DNA of 64,000 nt from Cyclobacteriaceae bacterium (GTDB taxonomy: Bacteria; Bacteroidota; Bacteroidia; Cytophagales; Cyclobacteriaceae): assembly GCA_016787665.1 (NCBI GenBank), contig JAEUUC010000007.1:62001-126000 (forward strand), in the 5' to 3' direction. Numbering within the stretch: position 1 is the stretch's first letter; each line of letters opens with the position of its first letter. A program made the translations under genes and the position numbers. Under the pieces are notes generated by a model. It did no database searches. It worked only from the letters and a program-made list of their open reading frames with translations, and was not told where the DNA came from. Shown here piece after piece: positions 16,888 to 24,725 of this stretch.

Positions 16888-17286
16888 TTATCGGGATGCC
16901 ACTACGGGGTAGTTAAATGTGCTTTGCTCCAGTTGCGCCTTCCATCGGCCATCGGCACCGGCTGTCAAGGCGTAGGTCACCGAAACCTCCGGGCTACTGA
17001 TTTCCAGGCGGAGGTTGTTGTTCTTTCCTTGTAGCAAACGGTATTTTTTGGTGAAACCGCCATCGAAGCTTTTCCCGTTGATGCGATCGCGACCGATCAC
17101 GTCATTTCCGGAGAGAAACTTCACTTCGACTGACCCGGGCGAGTCGTAGCCAAAGATCAATTTGATTTCCTCCGAGCCTGTGGCGTAAACTTTTACAGCC
17201 GGCTCACTTTGGGCATGAGCACGACCAATGGTGAAAGCGCTTGCGATAGCGACCATTACACCTGCGACAAGAATTTTGGTTTTCAT
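16888..17286 (-). CDS. Small secreted protein of unknown function
   Basis: A 132-residue protein not recognised as any family. Residues 1-25 form a signal peptide (MKTKILVAGVMVAIASAFTI ... AHAQ). The mature part, about 107 residues, is rich in beta-strand patterns, e.g. VEVKFLSGNDVIGRD and LRLEISSPEVSVTYAL, and contains no cysteines, so a small beta-sandwich is plausible. The frame continues upstream to 17394 without a signal peptide in the right place; the ATG at 17286 is preferred. It lies just downstream of the response regulator gene, and the intervening region holds a direct repeat that could be an operator. Confidence 0.7.
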   Translation of the reverse strand: MKTKILVAGVMVAIASAFTIGRAHAQSEPAVKVYATGSEEIKLIFGYDSPGSVEVKFLSGNDVIGRDRINGKSFDGGFTKKYRLLQGKNNNLRLEISSPEVSVTYALTAGADGRWKAQLEQSTFNYPVVASR

Positions 17287-17355
17287 AACGGTTGAGTTTT
17301 GTATTGTTGTTTGTTGTTCGATCACAATACAAAGAACGGCCGCAGCCGAGGGTAA

Positions 17356-17394
17356 GATGTCACCTTGCCGTAAAGGATTGTAACATGATGTCAC
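17356..17394. repeat. Direct repeat GATGTCAC x2, possible operator
   Basis: GATGTCAC occurs at 17356-17363 and again at 17387-17394, 31 bases apart (about three helical turns), between the response-regulator stop and the small secreted protein gene. The core TGTCAC also occurs at 19721-19726, upstream of the sensor kinase. Binding by the adjacent OmpR-type regulator is a guess. Confidence 0.3.
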
Positions 17395-17419
17395 AAGGAA
17401 GAAACTCGGGGGAAACGGC

Positions 17420-18103
17420 CTAAATCACCATCTTGTAACCGCTGCCGTGGGCGGTTAAAATTACCTTGGGTTGGTTGGGGTTCGTTTCGATTTTCTGGCG
17501 AAGACGCACGATGAAGTTATCCACGGTGCGTGTCGTGGGCTGTTCTTCATAACCCCATACTTTTTCGAGTAGCTCATATCGGCGCACCACCTGGTTTTTG
17601 TGCTGATGCAAAAAGGCAAGAATTTCGAATTCCTTGTGCGAGAGTTTTATCTCTTGCTGGTTTTCAAAGGCAGCAAACGCTGCGAAATCAATCTGCAGGC
17701 GACCGATGGAGGTCAGGGCCTGTGGCTTGCTGTCGTGCCACGAGTGTCTGCGCAGATGGGCTTTAACACGGGCCAAAAGTTCACGAACTCCAAAAGGTTT
17801 GGTGATGTAGTCATCCGCACCCAGTTCAAGACCCAGTACCTTATCGATTTCCTCGCCCCGGGCGGTGAGCAATAGGATAGGCGTAGACTGGCCGCTTTCC
17901 CTGACCTTTTTGCACACATCAAAGCCGGAAAGCCGCGGTAGCATCACGTCCAGCAAGATCAAATCAAACGTACCGGTAATCGCCAGTTGGGCACCGGTTT
18001 CGCCATCACCGGCCAGGGTAATTTCATACCCTTCCATTTCAAGGTTGTCTTTCAGCCCGAGTTGCATGGCTGGCTCGTCTTCAACCACTAGTATGCGTGC
18101 CAT
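17420..18103 (-). CDS. OmpR/PhoB-family response regulator
   Basis: A 227-residue two-domain regulator. The receiver has the acidic pair E8-D9, the phospho-acceptor Asp52 (LILLDVMLPRLSG) and the conserved lysine in DDYITKPFG near residue 105. The C-terminal winged helix spans about 130-227, with RRYELLEKVWGYEEQPTTRTVDNFIVRLRQKIE in the recognition region. The start codon lies 2 bases after the stop of the sensor kinase on the same strand, so the two are cotranscribed and almost certainly a pair. Targets are unknown; nearby candidates are the secreted protein downstream and the permease genes upstream. Confidence 0.95.
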   Translation of the reverse strand: MARILVVEDEPAMQLGLKDNLEMEGYEITLAGDGETGAQLAITGTFDLILLDVMLPRLSGFDVCKKVRESGQSTPILLLTARGEEIDKVLGLELGADDYITKPFGVRELLARVKAHLRRHSWHDSKPQALTSIGRLQIDFAAFAAFENQQEIKLSHKEFEILAFLHQHKNQVVRRYELLEKVWGYEEQPTTRTVDNFIVRLRQKIETNPNQPKVILTAHGSGYKMVI

Positions 18104-18105
18104 AT

Positions 18106-19656
18106 TTATGTCGCCAAGGGTAAGTAAATGGTGAATGTTGATCCTTTGCCAACATCACTGTAAACGGAAATTTGTCCGTTCTGTTGCTCGAGTAGTTGTT
18201 TGACCAGCGACAAACCCAACCCGGTACCGCTGGCTTTAGCAAGATTGCCGGTTGACACGCGATAGAATTTATCGAAGATGTGTTTTTGATCGGCTCGGCT
18301 GATGCCCACACCAAAATCGCGCACCGCCAGGTATCCCTTTTTGCCGTCTGTTCCTGTCGTGAGTTCAATTCGCCTGTTTTCAGGACTGTATTTTATGGCG
18401 TTGTCGATCAGATTTATAATGACCTCTGTCAGTGCTGCCTGGTCAGCCATTACCCAAGCCTCCTCTCGGGCTTGAAATTCGTATGTGAATCCTTTGTTTT
18501 TAAGGTGAAAATCGTAGGTGTACAGAATTTCGTGCACTTCTTTTGTCAGATTCAACCGCTCGGGGTGAAGTGTTTTCTTTCCTGCCTCTGTTTGGCTGAA
18601 GTTGAGGATTTTGTTGACGATTGCGGTAAGCCGTTGTGTTTCTTTATGAAGGATCGAGTAGTACTCTTTTTTCTTTTCCTCTGTGGGCACACGTCCCATT
18701 TCCAGTGTTTCAGCAAACATGCTGATGAGGGCCAGCGGAGTGCGAATTTCGTGCGACACGTTGGAGACAAATTCAGCTTTGTTTTGCGCCAATTGTACTT
18801 CCTGCCGCACACTGCGAAACGCGAGGAAAACAGCAACCAAAAGTACTACGGCCATGCCGAGCAAAAGGATCAAATTGGTCGTTGTGCGTTCTCTTACAAT
18901 TTTGCTGAGAGACGTGCCCAGAGGTCCTATACCGATGGAATAGTCGGGTATCAGCCACAGGTCTTTCTGAAGAATGATAGACGAAGTAGAGTCGCGAAGT
19001 TGGGTGGAGTAGATTTGCCGCTGGTCCGACTTGTGCGTGACCGACAGGAGAAATTGGTTCTCGGAAATCTGCTGGAGCCTCGGGCCCATCAAATCTTCAA
19101 CAAAAGCTTCAGGATCAAGAATGAACCCGGTAATGGACTGCCCTGTCTCGTCTTCCGTGACGAACATTAGGCCAAGGTATGCTGTGCGTAAGGAATCGGA
19201 GAGAGGCAACACCGCTGTTTTTTGGAACCCACTTTTTTTGTACTTGACTAACCGCGCGATTTCTTCTTGTTGGGCAGCCACCCGGGCCGCAAACTCTGGT
19301 TCGTGGCTGAGAAAGAAAGCGGTGTCCAGGTAGATGAATTTCGAACGGCCGGATTCGGACTGCAGCGGATAGGAGAAAATCAATTTTAAGGGAGTGTTAA
19401 CCATCATGAGTTCACGCCCGCCCGCTTGTAGATTTTCCGACATCAGCAGGTTTTCGGTTCGGGCTACCCAGTTGCCGATCAGGTCATCTGAATATTGGTT
19501 GATGGAAAAAAGGATGGCCTCGAGTTGTTTCTGATAGATGGACTCAATCATTTTTTCATCGCGCGAAAGCGAAGAAATCTCATAGGCTGAAAAAAACAGC
19601 ACAGGAATCAGGAATACAGCCGTTAAGATGAGGGCAATACGCCTGGTGGCATTCAT
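18106..19656 (-). CDS. Membrane sensor histidine kinase
   Basis: A 516-residue kinase with a membrane span at about 8-24, a periplasmic sensor region of about 230 residues, a second span at about 260-281, and a cytoplasmic kinase. The H-box NVSHEIRTPLAL places the phospho-acceptor at His302. The ATP-binding boxes follow: EVIINLIDNAIKYSP (N), VRDFGVGI (G1) and GTGLGLSLVKQLLEQQNG (G2). No clear HAMP domain lies between the second span and the dimerisation helix. A TTG at 19674 would add six residues; the ATG at 19656 is preferred. It pairs with the response regulator just downstream. Confidence 0.93.
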   Translation of the reverse strand: MNATRRIALILTAVFLIPVLFFSAYEISSLSRDEKMIESIYQKQLEAILFSINQYSDDLIGNWVARTENLLMSENLQAGGRELMMVNTPLKLIFSYPLQSESGRSKFIYLDTAFFLSHEPEFAARVAAQQEEIARLVKYKKSGFQKTAVLPLSDSLRTAYLGLMFVTEDETGQSITGFILDPEAFVEDLMGPRLQQISENQFLLSVTHKSDQRQIYSTQLRDSTSSIILQKDLWLIPDYSIGIGPLGTSLSKIVRERTTTNLILLLGMAVVLLVAVFLAFRSVRQEVQLAQNKAEFVSNVSHEIRTPLALISMFAETLEMGRVPTEEKKKEYYSILHKETQRLTAIVNKILNFSQTEAGKKTLHPERLNLTKEVHEILYTYDFHLKNKGFTYEFQAREEAWVMADQAALTEVIINLIDNAIKYSPENRRIELTTGTDGKKGYLAVRDFGVGISRADQKHIFDKFYRVSTGNLAKASGTGLGLSLVKQLLEQQNGQISVYSDVGKGSTFTIYLPLAT

Positions 19657-19682
19657 TGGGGTTATTTTTAGCAAGACTACTA

Positions 19683-19732
19683 CAAAAAAGCGGAAGCCCG
19701 GCCGGGAAATTGTATCAAATTGTCACCGCTTG
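19683..19732 (-). terminator. Possible terminator after the permease cluster
   Basis: On the minus strand AAGCGG and CCGCTT form an outer stem around a loop containing the palindrome CCCGGCCGGG, followed by a run of T residues. It lies directly downstream of the permease stop at 19740 and upstream of the sensor kinase. The long loop makes it less certain than the others. Confidence 0.45.
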
Positions 19733-19739
19733 TTTGGGT

Positions 19740-22136
19740 TCACTCGGACCGCAAGCTTTTAACAGGGTTTGCCCGGGCGGCCCGGAATGACTCAAAACTC
19801 ACCGTGATCAACGCAATCAGCAAGCTGATCAGGCCAGCGATGACGAAAAGAGTGGCATGCAGGTCAATTCGATACGCAAATGTGTTGAGCCATTCAGTCA
19901 TCAGATAGTAGCCGATCGGAATCCCCAACACAATCGCGATCAGGACGAGACGGACAAAATCCTGACTGAGTAAGCCGATCAATTGGTTTACCGAAGCGCC
20001 CATCACTTTACGTATACCGATTTCCTTCGTTCGTTGTTCGGCTGTGTAGGCGGCCAACGCATATAGCCCCAGGCAGGCGACCACTATGGCCAGACCAGCG
20101 AAAAGGATTACGATTCGTTGCAAATTCCGTTCCGACTGGTACAGGCCAGCCAGGTGCTGATCTAAAAACGTGAACTCGAAGGAGGCTGCAATGTTCTTTT
20201 TGTATGTGTTCTCCAGTTGCTTGACTGTAGCCGGCAGGTTACCGGTGTTCACCTTTACCAGCAGGTAAGAAAAAGGCTCTGTGCGGTTGGCATTGTGAAA
20301 ACAATAGGCGCCAATCTTTTGATGAAGCGAAGTGGTATGAAAATCCTCCATGACACCGACCACCTCCGTTGGACCGTCAAATCCCTGGATGTTCACCCGT
20401 TTGCCAATGGCTTCTTCCGGTGTCAGGCCCAGGTAATCAACCGTTGCTTTGTTAACGAGGACCTGAATAGTGGTGTCGCTGGGCACTTTGGTTTCCGGTA
20501 ATGTGCGGCCGGCCAGAAGTTTGATATCCAACACGTTCAATACCTCATGCGATGCCCGGCTGGTCAATAACGGGGCACCATCACCTTGGTCGCCTTCCCG
20601 CACAATGTTGCGCATGCTCGTGTTCATACCGGGGAAAGCCTGGACCCGGGCCACGGAGATCACATCGGTGAGGTTTTCATAAGCTGATTTTACGGTAAGT
20701 ACCTGCTCGGAATCTTTGGCTGCCGAAGTCATGACGGCCACCACCTGTTCCGGGTTGTAGCCAAGCTTTTTATCTTGTATGAATTGCATTTGTTGGTAGA
20801 ACACCACGGCACAAATCATCAATACCATGGAAATGGCGAATTGAAATACTACGAGCCCTTTGCGAATGCTGGCCTGCCCGGCCGCGCGACTGGTGGCCTG
20901 TAGGGCATACTTGGGTGAAAACGAAGCCAAATACCAGGCCGGGTAAGCGCCTGATATGACCGTAAGCACGAGCCACAGGAGTGCGAAGCCAAACCAAAAA
21001 AACTGTTGAGACAAAAAAGCCGATGTGATCTGCTTTCCGCTCAGCGCGTTGTAGGCTGGAAGCGCAAGTGTGAAAAGCACAATGCTCATAAGCAGGGCGA
21101 GTAGAACGAACAAGCCGGCCTCGGTGTAGAACTTGCGGTTGAGTTCCCGAAAGGTTGCACCAAGCGTTTTGGCAATTCCAATTTCTTTATTTCTCCGTTG
21201 GGATTGAGCGGTGGTCAGGTTCATGTAGTTGATGGCTGCAATCACGAGAATGACGATGCTGAGCGCGATCAGAATCTTGACCTGCCGCAGATCACCATAG
21301 TCCCTGCGGTCGAAATCGGCATTCAGGTCGGCCGAGTGCAGCCGAATGTCAGTGAGGGGCTGTAGCGCGATGGTGAACCAACGATTATCGGCTGCAATAT
21401 TCCTCGCCAGCATGGCCTCCATTTTTTCGTTTGCTTGCTGGGCCTGCACACCCTGGTGCAACAAAAAGAAGGTGTCGAAACTGGCATTACCCCAGCTTTG
21501 GTTGCGATCTTGCCCGAACCAATGGGAGGAGAACGAAGCCATAAGTTCGGCTTGTAAAAAAGAGTTGGAGGGGAAGTTGCGATAGACACCTGTTACTTCG
21601 AGCGATAGTGAGTTGTCTACTGTCAACATTTTGCCAATCGGGTCGCTGTCGCCAAAATATTTTTTTGCGGCCCGTTCGCTCAAGAGTACCGTACCGGGTC
21701 GATCCAATGATTTGCCCGGAATTCCTTTCAGCATATCTACCGAAAAAATTTCGAAGAACTCGGGGTCCACGTAGAACAGGTTGGTCTCCGCGAAATTTTC
21801 GTTTTCAGTATTGACGAAGCTCAGACTACCGAAATTGTGATGAAAGTACCGGGTTGATTTTTCTACCTCCGGGATTTCCTTCATGGCCGTGGGGGCCAAC
21901 AGGTTGGGTGCTCCGCCCCATTTCGTCTCCTTACCGTCAAACTCAGCGCTGATCACGGCCCGGTAGATTCGGTCTTGGTGTTCGTGGTGCTGATCGAATG
22001 ATAATTCATCGACTACAAAAAGGCTGATGCCAAGAAAGGCCGTGAGGCCGATGGTGAGGCCTGCCAGGTTGATCAGGCTGAATGATTTGTACCGCAACAG
22101 GTTGCGCAGCGTGATTTTAAGGTAGGTGAACAGCAT
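19740..22136 (-). CDS. MacB/FtsX-type ABC transporter permease (third of three)
   Basis: A 798-residue permease with the duplicated MacB_PCD-FtsX layout: a first span at about 20-42, a periplasmic core to about 280, three spans to about 420, then a second span, a second periplasmic core (about 455-670) and three last spans. TKEIGIRKVMGAS near residue 690 is the coupling-helix motif of FtsX domains, with a related KEIGIAKTLGAT after the first core. The protein ends NPVKSLRSE, almost the same tail as its two neighbours. Such proteins move lipoproteins, peptides or toxins by mechanotransmission together with a MacB/LolD-type ATPase, which is absent here. Confidence 0.92.
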   Translation of the reverse strand: MLFTYLKITLRNLLRYKSFSLINLAGLTIGLTAFLGISLFVVDELSFDQHHEHQDRIYRAVISAEFDGKETKWGGAPNLLAPTAMKEIPEVEKSTRYFHHNFGSLSFVNTENENFAETNLFYVDPEFFEIFSVDMLKGIPGKSLDRPGTVLLSERAAKKYFGDSDPIGKMLTVDNSLSLEVTGVYRNFPSNSFLQAELMASFSSHWFGQDRNQSWGNASFDTFFLLHQGVQAQQANEKMEAMLARNIAADNRWFTIALQPLTDIRLHSADLNADFDRRDYGDLRQVKILIALSIVILVIAAINYMNLTTAQSQRRNKEIGIAKTLGATFRELNRKFYTEAGLFVLLALLMSIVLFTLALPAYNALSGKQITSAFLSQQFFWFGFALLWLVLTVISGAYPAWYLASFSPKYALQATSRAAGQASIRKGLVVFQFAISMVLMICAVVFYQQMQFIQDKKLGYNPEQVVAVMTSAAKDSEQVLTVKSAYENLTDVISVARVQAFPGMNTSMRNIVREGDQGDGAPLLTSRASHEVLNVLDIKLLAGRTLPETKVPSDTTIQVLVNKATVDYLGLTPEEAIGKRVNIQGFDGPTEVVGVMEDFHTTSLHQKIGAYCFHNANRTEPFSYLLVKVNTGNLPATVKQLENTYKKNIAASFEFTFLDQHLAGLYQSERNLQRIVILFAGLAIVVACLGLYALAAYTAEQRTKEIGIRKVMGASVNQLIGLLSQDFVRLVLIAIVLGIPIGYYLMTEWLNTFAYRIDLHATLFVIAGLISLLIALITVSFESFRAARANPVKSLRSE

Positions 22137-22300
22137 AGGCTTTTAGGGTTAGATGCACTTTGAAATCAACGGGTTGCAGCTTTGATCTGGCATATCACAG
22201 CATTTTGGCCGGTTGCGGTTGGCAGGTGTGGCAATTCATGGTAACAAGTTTTTTGTTTTTTCCTGGCGACACATACGTTAGCTGTGATTGTTACTTTACT

Positions 22301-24706
22301 TTATTCCGTTCGCAACGACTTTACAGGGTTGCTGACGGCCGCCTGCAGGGTTTGAATGCTTACGGTGATCAACGTTACACCCAGAGCAATCGAAACGGTA
22401 AATACAAAGATCATCGGGTTGAGCTCCATGCGGTAGGCAAATGACTGAAGCCACTGGTTGGCAAAGTAGACGACCAGCGGAATGGCTAATGCGTTGGCCA
22501 GTAAGACGAGTAAAACAAATTCCCGCGAGAGTAACGTGGCGAGATTCCAGGTGCTGGCCCCGAGCACTTTGCGCACGCCAATTTCTTTCGTCTTGGCGTT
22601 GGTTAGGAATGAGACCAGCCCAAACAACCCAATTATGGCAATCACGATGGTAATCACCGAGAAAACGGTGAACACGGAAGCCAGCCGCTGCTCGCGGGCA
22701 TATTGCTTGGCAAACGTGTCGCTCAGAAAATAGTAATTGAATTCGTTTTCTGGAAAGTACTTGTGCCACAAGCGGGCCATCGTGCTGATCACACTCTTCG
22801 TATCTGCTGCCGAGAATCGGATTGCATACAAGTACGCGTATTGGTTTGCAAAATCGATGGCACTGGGTGCGATTTTGTTCTGTAAACCCCAATCATGATA
22901 ATTCTTCACCACGCCAATCACCGTGCCGGCTGGTGTTTGCGAGGGGCTCACGATTTTTTTACCAATGGCATTCTCGGGCGTGACCCAACCCATTTGCTTC
23001 ACGGTCTCTTCGTTGATGATCAGCGCGTCTTGATCTGATTGGCGGTCTGGGTCAAAGTTGCGGCCCGCCAGCAACGTGAGACCCAGTGTGCTCAGGTACT
23101 TTTCATCCGCTGCGATATACTGTGTCTCCACCAGGTGGTCGGCATCATCCTGCCCCTCCGGATAAGCCCACTGCCCGCGCCACCCCGACACCGCGGGAAG
23201 GGCATTGCAGAACGTAACCTCTTTGACCAGCGTTTGTGATTTCAGCTCATGTAAAAAGGCCTGGTAAGCATTACCATCTACAGGCTTGGTGCGCGCCACA
23301 TTCATCACAAATATTTCTTCACGGGTAAAGCCGAGATCTTGATTTTGCATGTACCGAAGTTGACTAATTACGGTCAGGGTGCCAGCCACCAGGCTCACCG
23401 AAATCAGGAATTGGGCGACCACGAGCACGCGCCTGAGTTGAACACCCCGACTGCCGCTGTGTAGTTTACCTTTTAGAATCTCGGCCGGCTGAAAAGCTGA
23501 TAGCACCCAGGCCGGATAGAAACCGGCCGCCAGCGTGGTAACCGCGAGTAAGACGATCACACCGGCAGCAATATTCAAGTCAAGTAATGCGGTGAATTGA
23601 TAGTGCTTATCGAGTAACTGATTAAACAGTGGCATCACCAGGCCAACGGCTGCGACTGCCAGTAAGAAGGCGAGAACGGTGATCACGAGTGATTCACTCA
23701 AGAACTGTCGAATCAGGCGGGGGCGGGAGGAGCCTACAACTTTTTTGATGCCTACTTCTTTTGCGCGATGCACGGAACGTGCTGTAGCCAGGTTAATAAA
23801 GTTAATACAGGCCAGCAAGATGACGAAGAGTCCCACGCCTGCCAGTAAGTATACGGTGGAAAGGCTGCCTAACGGGCCCATACCATTGCCGGCTTTGGAT
23901 CGCAGGTAGATTTCTTCATAGGGTTCGAACGCTACTGAAGCATGTACACCCCATTGCTTCAGCAGTTCGCCTGCATGCTGATTGTAGATGTCTTTTGCCT
24001 TGGCAAAAAAAGACTGAGCATCTGTACCCGGTTTAAGCAGCACATAGTTGCGCATGTTGAAATTGCCCCAGCCTTCGTTGTAACTAAAACCGGGATTGAG
24101 GCGCTCCCACGAGGCAAAAGACGGAATCAAATCGGCCTGTATATGAGAGTTGGCTGGAATATTCTTCATTACGCCTGTCACCTGAAATTCGAGCGTATCG
24201 TTGAACACCATCGTTTTTCCCAAGGCCGTTTGACCCGGGAAATACTTGGCCTCCATTTTTTCTGAAATCACAATGGTAAATGGGTCGTCCAGTGCGCTGC
24301 CGGCATCCCCCTTTATCAACGGAAACGAAAACATGCTGAAGAACTCCGGACTCGCAAAATGTGCGTTCTCGCGAATTTTCTTACCCTCGTAGCTGATCAT
24401 CAGGTTGCCGGCATTGCGCGTGTACAAAATCGATTCTACTTCGGGGTAGTTACGTCTGATCACATCGCCCACAGGCCAGGCATTGGTTTCATTCTGCCCA
24501 CCTTGTTCGCCCTGGAACACCGAAATAACGCGATACAGCCGGGGTCCATTGGCATGGAAACGATCGAATGAAAGTTCATCCAGTACATATACCATGATGA
24601 GAATACCCATGCAGAGACCAAGGGCGAGGCCCGTAAGGTTGATGCCGGTGTAACCTTTGAACTTCAACAGGCTACGGATGGAGATTTTGAGATAATGCTG
24701 AAACAT
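22301..24706 (-). CDS. MacB/FtsX-type ABC transporter permease (second of three)
   Basis: An 801-residue paralogue of the flanking permeases with the same two-core, eight-span layout. The first span begins GINLTGLALGLCMGILI; the coupling motifs are AKEVGIKKVVGSS near residue 325 and TKEIGVRKVLGAS near residue 690. The tail is NPVKSLRTE. The stop of the upstream paralogue lies 19 bases ahead of its ATG, so these two are cotranscribed; 164 bases separate it from the third copy, in which I see no convincing promoter. No ATPase gene is nearby. Confidence 0.92.
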   Translation of the reverse strand: MFQHYLKISIRSLLKFKGYTGINLTGLALGLCMGILIMVYVLDELSFDRFHANGPRLYRVISVFQGEQGGQNETNAWPVGDVIRRNYPEVESILYTRNAGNLMISYEGKKIRENAHFASPEFFSMFSFPLIKGDAGSALDDPFTIVISEKMEAKYFPGQTALGKTMVFNDTLEFQVTGVMKNIPANSHIQADLIPSFASWERLNPGFSYNEGWGNFNMRNYVLLKPGTDAQSFFAKAKDIYNQHAGELLKQWGVHASVAFEPYEEIYLRSKAGNGMGPLGSLSTVYLLAGVGLFVILLACINFINLATARSVHRAKEVGIKKVVGSSRPRLIRQFLSESLVITVLAFLLAVAAVGLVMPLFNQLLDKHYQFTALLDLNIAAGVIVLLAVTTLAAGFYPAWVLSAFQPAEILKGKLHSGSRGVQLRRVLVVAQFLISVSLVAGTLTVISQLRYMQNQDLGFTREEIFVMNVARTKPVDGNAYQAFLHELKSQTLVKEVTFCNALPAVSGWRGQWAYPEGQDDADHLVETQYIAADEKYLSTLGLTLLAGRNFDPDRQSDQDALIINEETVKQMGWVTPENAIGKKIVSPSQTPAGTVIGVVKNYHDWGLQNKIAPSAIDFANQYAYLYAIRFSAADTKSVISTMARLWHKYFPENEFNYYFLSDTFAKQYAREQRLASVFTVFSVITIVIAIIGLFGLVSFLTNAKTKEIGVRKVLGASTWNLATLLSREFVLLVLLANALAIPLVVYFANQWLQSFAYRMELNPMIFVFTVSIALGVTLITVSIQTLQAAVSNPVKSLRTE

Positions 24707-24725
24707 GGGTTGTTTCTTTTTTTGA

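Noticed and set aside
18280..19170. 296-codon plus-strand frame across the sensor kinase
   Set aside because: Antisense to a kinase with intact motifs; no recognisable protein features.
22137..22300. Possible small RNA or gene in the 164-base gap between permeases
   Set aside because: No convincing ORF, hairpin with T-run or promoter box was found.
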